From Azonexus sp. (lineage in GTDB: Bacteria > Pseudomonadota > Gammaproteobacteria > Burkholderiales > Rhodocyclaceae): DNA of 64,000 bases. This document shows, piece after piece, positions 26,184 through 33,510 of this stretch. The stretch covers positions 175,566 to 239,565 of the forward strand of contig JAUYSK010000024.1 of NCBI GenBank assembly GCA_030696345.1, given 5' to 3'. The number at the start of each line of letters is the position of its first letter. Position 1 is the first letter of the stretch. The notes under the pieces were generated by a model, which worked only from the letters and a program-made list of their open reading frames with translations, did no database searches and was not told where the DNA came from. Made by a program: the position numbers and the translations under genes.

Positions 26184-26513
26184 ATGGCAAAACCCAAGAA
26201 ACACGTACTCGTCTGCGTTCAGGGGCGCCCGGCCGGGCATCCGCGCAGCTCCTGTCAGGAAAAGGGCTGCAGCTCGGTCTGGCAGTCATTTTCGGACGAA
26301 TTCACCACACGCAACCTTTGGACATCCGGCTTCCTGCTGACCAACACCGGCTGCCTCGGCCCCTGCCACCTCGGGCCAAGCGTGCTGGTTTATCCGGAAG
26401 GCATCATGTACACCGGCGTCAAGCCGGAAGACGTGGGTGTAATCATCGACGAACACCTGATGTTCGACCAGCCGGTCGAGCGCCTGCTGGCCCCGCCTGA
26501 CGTCTGGAGCTGA
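26184..26513 (+). CDS. Thioredoxin-like [2Fe-2S] ferredoxin, Shethna protein I (FeSI) type
   Basis: 109 residues. The four ligand cysteines of the thioredoxin-fold ferredoxins are visible: C11 and C24 (VCVQGRPAGHPRSSC) and a later pair in TNTGCLGPC. The start MAKPKKH, the motif GRPAGHPR and the end resemble Azotobacter FeSI as I recall it. The protein is cytoplasmic and probably donates or stores electrons during nitrogen fixation; the exact partner is unproven. First gene of the NifA-controlled operon, four nt before nifZ; AAGGAGAG precedes the start. Confidence 0.88.
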   Translation: MAKPKKHVLVCVQGRPAGHPRSSCQEKGCSSVWQSFSDEFTTRNLWTSGFLLTNTGCLGPCHLGPSVLVYPEGIMYTGVKPEDVGVIIDEHLMFDQPVERLLAPPDVWS

Positions 26514-26517
26514 GATC

Positions 26518-26787
26518 ATGGAAGACTACAAATACGACATCGGCGAACTGGTTTACGCCGCCGTGGACATCCTGAACGATGGCGGCATGCCCGGCATTGA
26601 TGAAGAGGAAGGCCTGATCGCCCCGGCCGGCATGCGTGGCATGGTGATTCAGCTTGGCCGGGCCGAAGCCGACGAAACCCAACACGTTTACCTGGTCCAG
26701 TTTGAAAACGGTCCGGAAGGCGTTCTTGGCGCCCCGGTCGGCTGCCTGCCCGAGGAGCTGACGCAAGAGATTGTGGTCAGCGCCTGA
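26518..26787 (+). CDS. nifZ: Nitrogen fixation protein NifZ
   Basis: 89 residues with the NifZ pattern YDIGELVYAAVDILNDGGMPG and ending with a segment typical of the family (GCLPEELTQ). NifZ assists formation of the second P-cluster of the MoFe protein. It is short compared with the Azotobacter protein, which has an added C-terminal extension, but fits the core domain. It sits between the FeSI gene and nifF. Confidence 0.88.
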   Translation: MEDYKYDIGELVYAAVDILNDGGMPGIDEEEGLIAPAGMRGMVIQLGRAEADETQHVYLVQFENGPEGVLGAPVGCLPEELTQEIVVSA

Positions 26788-26789
26788 AA

Positions 26790-27323
26790 ATGGCAAAAAT
26801 CGGCATCTTTTTCGGCACCGATACCGGCCGCACCCGGCTGATCGCCAAGCAGATCGCGAAAAAGCTCGGCGACGCAGCGGATGCGCCGGTCAATATCGGC
26901 CGCACGACGCTGGCAGACTTCCTTGCCTACGACGCGCTGATCCTCGGCAGCCCGACACTGGGCGATGGCGAGCTGCCGGGACTATCGACCGGCCTCAGCC
27001 AGCCAAGCTGGGAGGAATTCCTGCCGCAACTGGCAGGTGCCGACCTTGCCGGCAAGACTGCTGCGGTGTACGGCCTGGGGGACCAAAAAAAGTATCCGGA
27101 TGAATTCGTCGATGCCATTGGCCTCATTCATGACGCCCTGGTGGCCGGTGGCGCCCGTCTGGTCGGCCACTGGCCCACCGAAGGCTACGAATTCGCCACC
27201 TCGCGGGCCGTCGTTGGGGATCATTTTCTCGGGCTGGCGATCGATCAGATCAACCAGCCGGTACTCACTGAAGAACGCCTGAATACCTGGCTATCGCAAA
27301 TCCAACCGGAGCTGTCGCCATGA
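26790..27323 (+). CDS. nifF: Flavodoxin NifF
   Basis: 177 residues. The phosphate-binding loop of FMN is IFFGTDTGRTRLIA at residues 6-19; FMN-stacking regions include ILGSPTLGDGELPG (~52) and YGLGDQKKYPDEF (~95). It has the long-chain flavodoxin insert. NifF passes single electrons to NifH, here probably from Rnf. The ATG lies two bases after the nifZ stop. Confidence 0.92.
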   Translation: MAKIGIFFGTDTGRTRLIAKQIAKKLGDAADAPVNIGRTTLADFLAYDALILGSPTLGDGELPGLSTGLSQPSWEEFLPQLAGADLAGKTAAVYGLGDQKKYPDEFVDAIGLIHDALVAGGARLVGHWPTEGYEFATSRAVVGDHFLGLAIDQINQPVLTEERLNTWLSQIQPELSP

Positions 27324-27625
27324 ACGTAAATCCCTGGGCTTCTCCCAAATCCCGCGAAATCCGCCGGGTGCTCGTCTCACTCGACGAGCGCATCGCCAAT
27401 GCCTGCGACATCGTGCCCGACGACGGCGCCGATCCGTGCATCGTCACCTTGCGCCACAACGAGCTTGAGGCACTGCGCGCCCATGTCTATCTGCACGGGC
27501 AACGGGCCGGCACCTACGGCATATTTTACGAATACCCGCACCCGGTGCCGGGCATTCTCGAATCGGAAGAAAACCTGCCGCTGCCGAAAGTGCTGGCCAG
27601 CCTGGCCATGCATTTCGACGCCTGA
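27320..27625 (+). CDS. Unknown small protein in the nifF operon
   Basis: 101 residues. Its start overlaps the nifF stop by four bases (ATGA), so it is almost certainly translated with nifF. I do not recognise the family. Visible traits: an Arg-rich start (SPKSREIRRVLVSLDERI), one Cys in NACDIVP and another in DPCIVTL, a helical stretch LRHNELEALRAHVYLHG, an aromatic YGIFYEYPHPVPG and no membrane segment. Position under a NifA promoter suggests an accessory role in nitrogen fixation. Confidence 0.75.
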   Translation: MNVNPWASPKSREIRRVLVSLDERIANACDIVPDDGADPCIVTLRHNELEALRAHVYLHGQRAGTYGIFYEYPHPVPGILESEENLPLPKVLASLAMHFDA

Positions 27626-27635
27626 ACCTTCACGT

Positions 27636-28988
27636 TCAGCCTGGCGTCGCCTTCAAGGCCCGGGCAAGCAGAACCGCCACATGCACGGCATCCCGCCCGG
27701 TGCCGTCCTTGATCTGATGCCGACAGGAGAAGCCATCGGCAACGATCAGCGCATCAGCTGGCGCTGAACGCACGGCAGGCAACAAGGCGAGCTCGCCCAT
27801 CTTCATCGAAGCCTCGTAATGCTCGACTTCCAGCCCGAAGCTGCCGGACATGCCGCAGCAACTGGCGTCGACGATTTCGAACTCGAATTCAGGTATCCAG
27901 CCGAGCACCTTCCTGACCGACTTCATCGCGCCGAAAGCCTTCTGATGGCAATGGCCGTGAACCACAGCCTTGCCGCCGGGAAGCGGCTTCAAATCGAGCT
28001 TCAGCCCCTTGTTGGCCTCGCGCATCAGGAATTCCTCGAACAGGAAAGCCTGCTTGCCAACTTGCGCCACCGCCGGGCCGAGCGACAGGCTGTAGAACTC
28101 GTCGCGCAGCGCCAACAGGCAGGACGGTTCTAGTCCGACAATCGGCGTCCCCGCCGCCAGCGCCGGGGCCAGCGCCGCCATGACCCGCTTGCCTTCGAGC
28201 TTGGCCGCCTCGACCATGCCTTGCGACAGATAGGTACGGCCACAACACAAGGGGCGCTGCGGCTCGGCATCGTCGGCTGCCGGACGCAGCACTTCCACCG
28301 AATAGCCGCCCGCTGTCAGTACGGCAATGGCGGCTTCGGCCACTTCCGGCGTGTAGTAGTGCGTGAAGGTATCGACGAAAAGTGCCACTTTTCCGCGTTG
28401 ACCGCAGCACTCGGCCGTTTCTGCCTGAAATGCCTCGCCAACGATTTCCGGAATCGGCCGCTGCGCCGAAATCCCCAGCCGACGTTCCGCCATCCCGGCG
28501 AGCCAGGGGACGGCATTACGCAGACGAATCAGAGCATTCAGCGGGCGACGATAACGGTGCAGCCAGTCCGGCAAACCGCCGAACAAGCGGGCGCGCAACG
28601 GCACGCCGAGTTCTTCATTCCGGTGGGCCAGGTATTCGGTCTTGATCAGCGTCATGTCGACCGAACTCGGGCATTCCTTCTTGCATCCTTTGCACGATAC
28701 GCAGAGATCCATCGCCGCGGCGAGATCGGGATGACTGAACGGCTGCTCGCCCAACTCCCCATTCAGCGCCGCCTTGAACGCCTTGACCCGCGCTCCGGTG
28801 GAATGCGCCGGGTTATGCGTGATGCGGTAGCTCGGGCACATGACGCCCTTGCCATCGCGCTGGCACTGATGATTGTTCATGCAGACGGCAACCGCCTTGG
28901 CGTAATTGCCGCCGGTCGCCGGAATGCCGGCATAGGCGTCACCGACGCCATAGGTGTCGTAAGCCGACCAGTCGAGATGGGTTTTCAT
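27636..28988 (-). CDS. Iron-sulfur oxidoreductase with CCG domains (GlpC/GlcF/HdrD type)
   Basis: 450 residues. An N-terminal Fe-S region has Cys-rich CMNNHQCQRDGKGVMCPS (~36-54) and the 4Fe-4S motif CVSCKGCKKECP (~96-107). Two CCG-like domains follow: LCCGRTYLS with EPSCLLALRDE, and HGHCHQKA with DASCCGMSGSFG. Such proteins serve as Fe-S partners or C-terminal parts of FAD-linked oxidases acting on 2-hydroxyacids or glycerol phosphate. No flavin subunit is next to it, so the dehydrogenase must be elsewhere or it works alone. It converges on the nifF operon with only 10 nt between. A perfect palindrome lies 38-62 bp upstream. Confidence 0.82.
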   Translation of the reverse strand: MKTHLDWSAYDTYGVGDAYAGIPATGGNYAKAVAVCMNNHQCQRDGKGVMCPSYRITHNPAHSTGARVKAFKAALNGELGEQPFSHPDLAAAMDLCVSCKGCKKECPSSVDMTLIKTEYLAHRNEELGVPLRARLFGGLPDWLHRYRRPLNALIRLRNAVPWLAGMAERRLGISAQRPIPEIVGEAFQAETAECCGQRGKVALFVDTFTHYYTPEVAEAAIAVLTAGGYSVEVLRPAADDAEPQRPLCCGRTYLSQGMVEAAKLEGKRVMAALAPALAAGTPIVGLEPSCLLALRDEFYSLSLGPAVAQVGKQAFLFEEFLMREANKGLKLDLKPLPGGKAVVHGHCHQKAFGAMKSVRKVLGWIPEFEFEIVDASCCGMSGSFGLEVEHYEASMKMGELALLPAVRSAPADALIVADGFSCRHQIKDGTGRDAVHVAVLLARALKATPG

Positions 28989-29025
28989 GCCGGTATCAAA
29001 GCAAGACCGGCGCCAATTGAAATTT

Positions 29026-29050
29026 ATTTGCTATCAGTTAGATAGCAAAT
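29026..29050. promoter_or_regulatory. Perfect 10-bp palindrome upstream of the Fe-S oxidoreductase gene
   Basis: ATTTGCTATC and GATAGCAAAT flank a 5-bp AGTTA spacer. It lies 38-62 bp before the start of the minus-strand oxidoreductase gene, a typical operator position for a dimeric repressor. On the plus strand it is followed by TTT and could also form a hairpin, but no plus-strand gene ends there. An operator is the better guess. Confidence 0.55.
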
Positions 29051-29165
29051 TTTCCGGTGTCGGGAATGTGACATGGATGCCTGAAGCTGTTAGGCAATCT
29101 TGATTGGAACATTCACAGCAGTCGAGTTGTCATCGCGGTGAAGGTTTATTTGAAGGCAAAGCGAA

Positions 29166-29480
29166 TCAAAACCGGTTCGGCTCCACACCTTCACGGGTCG
29201 CCCAGTAGAGAATGATGATCCAGCCAATGAGCGGAATAAGGAACAGCAATTGGAGCCAACCGCTTTTATCAATATCGTGCAGGCGACGAGCCCCAACCGC
29301 CAGACCGGGAAGCAGCACAGCCAGCGAGAACAACGCAGACAATTTGTCACTGACGATCCCGGTGGCCATCGTTGCCAGGAGAGCGAACAGGAACCACCAC
29401 CAATATTCAGAGCGAGATGCGCGCCCCGAGAAGTCAGCGTATTTCGAAAAGCAGGTTTGAATCGATTCGCCGAATGTCAT
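29166..29480 (-). CDS. DUF805 inner-membrane protein
   Basis: 104 residues. It opens with the family pattern FSKYADFSGRASRSEYWWWFLF, then three or four hydrophobic segments and the conserved GARRLHDIDKSGWLQLLFLIPLIG. The DUF805 family (YhaH-like) is widespread and has no settled function. It starts with ATG at 29480 behind AGGGGATCC. No relation to its neighbours can be seen. Confidence 0.85.
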   Translation of the reverse strand: MTFGESIQTCFSKYADFSGRASRSEYWWWFLFALLATMATGIVSDKLSALFSLAVLLPGLAVGARRLHDIDKSGWLQLLFLIPLIGWIIILYWATREGVEPNRF

Positions 29481-29528
29481 TTGGATCCCCTTTGTAGTTA
29501 ATTGTCAGCATCGCTGACCGCAAGAATC

Positions 29529-29729
29529 TTACATCCGGGGATCAGACTGTCGCCAATTATCCGGAGGTTCATCCCCAAAAAGCAGTTTTATGCCGTCACT
29601 GCCCAGATCCTGGGTCTTTTCAGACTCAATCGAAAATGGATAGTCGTCAGTCTGTCCTGCAAAGCAGGATGCGAAAACAAGGCTTGCAAGCGCCGTATCC
29701 AACCAAAAGTGCTCTGTGCGCGCGGACAC
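29529..29729 (-). CDS. Possible small exported or hypothetical protein
   Basis: 66 residues, no recognised family. A short hydrophobic stretch (TALASLVFASCFAG) is followed by a hydrophilic part (DYPFSIESEKTQDLGSDG) ending in RM. This could be a poor lipoprotein-like signal but the start is unclear. The base pattern is plausible for coding, yet no strong ribosome site is present. Confidence 0.3.
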   Translation of the reverse strand: MSARTEHFWLDTALASLVFASCFAGQTDDYPFSIESEKTQDLGSDGIKLLFGDEPPDNWRQSDPRM

Positions 29730-29844
29730 ATAGTGAGCAGAACTGATTCAGCCTAAATTTCTATACGCGACTCCCGCCGGACAGCTTCGGGGCCAGTACG
29801 GGGCGATCGGTATAATTCCGGCCTTAACTTGATTGGGCAATAGC

Positions 29845-30321
29845 ATGAACGACGAGATCAATTACCAGAACAACCCGCTGCATGGGGTCAGTTTGAAAAA
29901 CCTGCTGATTGAAATCGTCGATCACTACGGGTTTGAGCTTCTGTTTGCCTATCTGAATATCAATTGTTTCAACAACAACCCGAGCATTGATTCCGCCGTC
30001 AAATTCCTTAAAAAAACGGATTGGGCCCGCGAGAAGGTCGAAGCCTTCTATCTGTATCAGTTCAAAGGTCTGCCCCGCGCTTCTGACGAGCAGTTTGAAC
30101 TTCCGCCCAGGGATCGCCTCGTACCGCCGAACCAAACGCCGGGAATACCCGCCGAATTGAGCCTGGAAGATGCCGATCGTTTGCGAGAGAAGCGCATCAG
30201 GAAGGCAGCCCTGCACGAACAGGAAGCAAGCCATCGCCCCGTGCCGGGCAAGAGAACGTCAAACCGTTCAAACACCCCGCCCAGTAGTAATTCAGATCCG
30301 TGGGCGAAGTGGAAAAAATGA
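29845..30321 (+). CDS. VF530-like (DUF2132) protein with hydrophilic tail
   Basis: 158 residues from the ATG at 29845. Residues ~1-75 match the VF530 pattern: [40 protein letters not shown] with [14 protein letters not shown]. This small fold was found in Vibrio and is suspected to bind DNA. The remaining half is a hydrophilic, Pro/Ser/Arg-rich tail ending DPWAKWKK, probably disordered. A TATAAT at 29812-29817 may be its -10 box. Role unknown. Confidence 0.78.
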   Translation: MNDEINYQNNPLHGVSLKNLLIEIVDHYGFELLFAYLNINCFNNNPSIDSAVKFLKKTDWAREKVEAFYLYQFKGLPRASDEQFELPPRDRLVPPNQTPGIPAELSLEDADRLREKRIRKAALHEQEASHRPVPGKRTSNRSNTPPSSNSDPWAKWKK

Positions 30322-30445
30322 ATCCCGGGATGCAATAACAGCGTCACTCCACGGCAGCGGGAGTTTCCCCATCCTGACGACTGCACCATCGTTCCCAATT
30401 CCCGCAACGAGATCTTCGCTGCGACCAGGCATTTGCCAGTGAGCT

Positions 30446-30462
30446 GTTAAGCCTCGCTTAAT
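30446..30462 (+). promoter_or_regulatory. PmrA/QseB-type response-regulator box
   Basis: GTTAAGCCTCGCTTAAT contains two TTAA half-sites 11 bp apart, as in the YTTAAK-N5-YTTAAK boxes of PmrA- and QseB-like OmpR-family regulators. It lies 130 bp before the flavin reductase gene, in a 270-bp gap with no gene. Four more such half-sites lie downstream of the operon at 33221-33259. Confidence 0.55.
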
Positions 30463-30591
30463 CCGGGAAGCGCACCATGGATGAACAAAAACATCCAAGG
30501 TAGGCAACGTGTCATTGCAAACAGAGCACCGCTCAGCCCGTAAAAATGCCACGGACAAAACTGCCAGCCTGCCAGACGAAGGCATCGCTGC

Positions 30592-31869
30592 ATGACCTCC
30601 CTGTCATTGTTCCTCTGGATTTGCGCAGCAATTCTGTTTCAGGTTGCCATCTTTCTTGGAATTGGTTTCTGGCGCCATTGGCAGAAGTATCTGGCTTTAT
30701 CCAGCGGTACAACGGGCTCCCCCCAAGCGGACGTTCTGAATGCCCAGGCAGATGTCGAGGATTTGTACGTCGCTGCCTGGCAAGGCTACCGCGCATTCCG
30801 GGTTGATCATCGTGTCATTGAAGATGCGGCACAGTCCGTTTGCTCCTTCTACCTTACCCCGGAAGATGGACAGGTGTTGCCCAGTTTTTTGCCGGGACAG
30901 TTTCTGACTTTTCGCCTTGATCTGCCGACGGAGGCTGGAGGCAGCGAACAAATCATTCGCTGTTATTCGCTCTCGGATGCACCAGGCCACGACCGCTATC
31001 GGGTGTCAATCAAGCGAGTGCCAGCCCCGAGCGGAAGTCCCGTCCCGCCTGGGCGTTCTTCCAACCATTTCCACGACCAGGTGGGGGTCGGCGACCTTCT
31101 TCAGGTTCGAGCCCCGGCCGGGCACTTCCACATAGATCGCAGCACCGCACCAGTGGTCCTGATCGGTGGCGGCATCGGCATCACGCCCATGTTGAGCATG
31201 GTGAACTGGTGCCTGACTAAACAGCCGGAACGTGAAGTCTGGCTGTTCTACGGCGTGCGTCATGGACAGGAACTGGTCATGCAGGCGCATCTGGAAACTC
31301 TGGCTACAGCGCATCCGAACTTCCATCTGCGCCTGTGTTTCAGCGACCCGCAGCCAGAAAGCACGGCTGACAATGCCTTTATTTACTACGGCCGGATTGA
31401 TGTGGCGCTGCTGCGCAACGAGCTACCCCTCAAGCCTTATCACTTCTATATCTGCGGCCCGACGCCAATGCTGGAAAGTCTGGTGCCCGGACTGGAAGAT
31501 TGGGGGGTACCAGAATCACGCATCCATTTTGAAGCCTTCGGACCCGCATCAATCAAGCGCAAAAAATCTTCTGCTGTCCAAGCTTCGGAAGCGCCTGGCT
31601 CAAGTGCAGAGGACGGTATCGTCGTCACCTTCGCGCAGTCCGGCAAACAGATTCCCTGGCAAGCCTCAGCCGGCAGTTTGCTTGACTTCGCCGAAGCCAA
31701 CGGCATTTCAGTCAGTTCCGGATGCCGGGCAGGGGGTTGTGGCAGTTGCCAGACAACAATCCGGCACGGTGAAGTGACCTACCACCAACCGCCGGAATTC
31801 GATCCGGAACCCGGCACCTGTCTGCTCTGCGTCTGCGCGCCAAAAGCCAACGTGACTCTGGAGGCATAG
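30592..31869 (+). CDS. Membrane-anchored FAD/[2Fe-2S] reductase
   Basis: 425 residues. An N-terminal anchor (residues ~3-25) is followed by a ferredoxin-NADP reductase-like part (~60-315): FAD-binding RCYSLSDAPG (~123), a nucleotide-binding IGGGIGITPMLSMV (~195) and FYICGPTPMLESL (~285). A C-terminal plant-type [2Fe-2S] domain has CRAGGCGSCQ and the fourth Cys near CLLC (~340-425). The build resembles HCP/NO reductases and phthalate dioxygenase-type reductases. It should pass electrons from NAD(P)H to a partner, here plausibly the next two gene products (membrane protein and octahaem cytochrome). Confidence 0.85.
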   Translation: MTSLSLFLWICAAILFQVAIFLGIGFWRHWQKYLALSSGTTGSPQADVLNAQADVEDLYVAAWQGYRAFRVDHRVIEDAAQSVCSFYLTPEDGQVLPSFLPGQFLTFRLDLPTEAGGSEQIIRCYSLSDAPGHDRYRVSIKRVPAPSGSPVPPGRSSNHFHDQVGVGDLLQVRAPAGHFHIDRSTAPVVLIGGGIGITPMLSMVNWCLTKQPEREVWLFYGVRHGQELVMQAHLETLATAHPNFHLRLCFSDPQPESTADNAFIYYGRIDVALLRNELPLKPYHFYICGPTPMLESLVPGLEDWGVPESRIHFEAFGPASIKRKKSSAVQASEAPGSSAEDGIVVTFAQSGKQIPWQASAGSLLDFAEANGISVSSGCRAGGCGSCQTTIRHGEVTYHQPPEFDPEPGTCLLCVCAPKANVTLEA

Positions 31870-32448
31870 ATGACAACTTCGCTCTGGCGCCAACATATTC
31901 TGCCCTTCACCTTTCTGCTCGGCATGCTGGCCATTGCCGCGCTGGCCGGTGACTATTTTCTGCATCGGCTGGATCTGGTCTGGGTCGGTCGCTATCTGGG
32001 CATTCCCGGAACCCTGCTGATCATCGGCTCACTGGTCTATTCCCTGCGCAAACGGAAGCTCATCACTTCAGGGAATCCGCGATCGTTGCTGACCTTCCAT
32101 GAATTCACCGCCTGGTTGGGTTCCTTGATGGTTCTGATCCATTCAGGCATTCACTTCAATGCCATCCTCCCCTGGCTGGCGACAATTGCCATGGGCGTAA
32201 ATGTGATCAGCGGGATGGTCGGCAAACTGCTGCTTGATCGCTCACGGCGCCATGTTCAGTGCGAACGCGAAAGTTATCAACTGCGTGGCCTGTCGCGCCC
32301 CGCAGTTGAACAGGCGGTTTTCTGGGATGCAGTCAGTCTTGATGCCATGACCCAATGGCGGAAGGTTCATATACCGATTTTTATCGCCTTCGCGGTGCTG
32401 GCCATCGGTCACATCGTCAGCGTCTTCATGTTCTGGGGCTGGGCATGA
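31870..32448 (+). CDS. Four-helix membrane protein, probably cytochrome b-like
   Basis: 192 residues with about four membrane segments (~10-30, 45-60, 75-105, 165-190). Histidines lie in or near them: TFHEFTAWLGS with LIHSGIHFNAILPW, and KVHIPIFIAFAVLAIGH. This spacing is like di-haem ferric-reductase or DUF4405 proteins and could bind haem b. It starts directly after the reductase stop and its own stop overlaps the cytochrome start (ATGA). It is therefore the likely quinone- or membrane-level link of the operon. Haem binding is inference. Confidence 0.75.
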   Translation: MTTSLWRQHILPFTFLLGMLAIAALAGDYFLHRLDLVWVGRYLGIPGTLLIIGSLVYSLRKRKLITSGNPRSLLTFHEFTAWLGSLMVLIHSGIHFNAILPWLATIAMGVNVISGMVGKLLLDRSRRHVQCERESYQLRGLSRPAVEQAVFWDAVSLDAMTQWRKVHIPIFIAFAVLAIGHIVSVFMFWGWA

Positions 32449-33182
32449 GCAAAATTCTCAAGCTCCTTCTTGCCGTCAATTTGATTGCTCTGACGGTACT
32501 GGTCTTCGTCTATCCAAACCTGATGGTGGGGCCGGGCAAGTTGATTCCTGGCCACAAGCAGCTGGAGTCTGACTGCTTTGCCTGCCACACGGCGTTCATG
32601 GGCGCAGATTCCAGACGTTGCCTGACCTGCCACAAGCCAGAGGAGATCGGTCGCCTGACGACGACCGGCCTTCCTATCGCCAAACCGCTGACCGCCGTGG
32701 CGTTTCACCAGAAACTGATTACTCAGGAGTGTGTCGCCTGCCATAGCGATCACGCCGGCGTCAGACGCTTCCGCCAGCAGGGCCATTTCAACCACGCCTT
32801 GTTGCAGCCAGCCATGCGCGAAGCCTGCCAGTCCTGCCACAAGTCACCGAACGACTCGTTGCACCAGCAGATCACCAGCAACTGCAGCCAATGCCATTCG
32901 CAAGAAAAATGGACGCCGGCGACCTTCGATCATGACCAGCATTTCAAACTTGACCGTGACCACAACACGCGCTGCGTAACCTGCCACACCGGCAACGACT
33001 ACAGCCGCTACACCTGCTACGGATGCCATGAGCACACGCTGCAAAACATTCGTCGGGAGCACATCGAGGAAGGCATCCGCAAGTTCGACAATTGTGTCGA
33101 GTGTCATCGCAGCGGCGACAAGGACGACATCCGCGGCGATGAAGGTGGAAAAAGTCGAGGCAAGAAGAAACACGATGACTGA
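32445..33182 (+). CDS. Membrane-anchored octahaem c-type cytochrome
   Basis: 245 residues from the ATG at 32445. One N-terminal anchor (ILKLLLAVNLIALTVLVFVY) precedes a periplasmic domain with eight CxxCH motifs: CFACH, CLTCH, CVACH, CQSCH, CSQCH, CVTCH, CYGCH and CVECH. Extra His residues between them may be distal ligands. The C-terminus is Lys/Asp-rich. It does not look like octahaem tetrathionate or hydroxylamine reductases, which are larger; it is closer to small tetrahaem/class III-type repeats. Translation is coupled to the membrane protein upstream. A periplasmic electron outlet is the probable role. Confidence 0.88.
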   Translation: MSKILKLLLAVNLIALTVLVFVYPNLMVGPGKLIPGHKQLESDCFACHTAFMGADSRRCLTCHKPEEIGRLTTTGLPIAKPLTAVAFHQKLITQECVACHSDHAGVRRFRQQGHFNHALLQPAMREACQSCHKSPNDSLHQQITSNCSQCHSQEKWTPATFDHDQHFKLDRDHNTRCVTCHTGNDYSRYTCYGCHEHTLQNIRREHIEEGIRKFDNCVECHRSGDKDDIRGDEGGKSRGKKKHDD

Positions 33183-33220
33183 TCCGTCATGACCTGCAGC
33201 AAGCCGCGAACAATCTTGCT

Positions 33221-33259
33221 GTTAATGGCCCGTTAAGGACCGCTTAATGGGGGCTTAAG
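33221..33259 (+). promoter_or_regulatory. Four phased TTAA half-sites (PmrA/QseB-type box array)
   Basis: TTAA occurs at 33222, 33233, 33244 and 33255, exactly 11 bp apart, in contexts GTTAAT, GTTAAG, CTTAAT and CTTAAG. This is two adjacent copies of the box seen at 30446. A candidate -10 (TATGCC, 33264-33269) follows, and a small membrane-protein gene starts 50 bp downstream. Confidence 0.6.
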
Positions 33260-33308
33260 CCGGTATGCCTAAAGTGGTTCCACACCCACTTCAATAAAGG
33301 AAACCCAA

Positions 33309-33476
33309 ATGCAACGCGCCAAAGCCCCCTTCCTGACATCCATGTTGATCGCCGTACTGGGCCCCGTTTTCTTCGTCATGGCCACAGCATTCATAACCAT
33401 CCCGTATTCGCTGGGTGGTCACCCCGGTGACGCCAGAGTGCCGAGCCAGAGTCTGTCAGTCTTTCACCCAAGCTGA
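33309..33476 (+). CDS. Small single-pass membrane protein of 55 residues
   Basis: ATG at 33309 behind AAAGGAAACCCAA. The protein is MQRAKAPFLTSMLIAVLGPV..., with one hydrophobic segment at ~10-35 and a hydrophilic C-terminus rich in Pro and Ser that ends FHPS. I do not recognise the family. The phased TTAA array directly upstream argues that it is a real, regulated gene. It converges on a hybrid kinase. Together with the octahaem operon it may belong to one response-regulator regulon. Confidence 0.65.
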   Translation: MQRAKAPFLTSMLIAVLGPVFFVMATAFITIPYSLGGHPGDARVPSQSLSVFHPS

Positions 33477-33510
33477 TGATCTCTCGCGTCGATTTCAGCG
33501 GGAATGGCGG

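Noticed and set aside
30516..30531. Sigma-54-like element on the minus strand (CGGTGCTCTGTTTGCA)
   Set aside because: GG and GC spacing are right, but no minus-strand gene lies downstream and no activator site is near.
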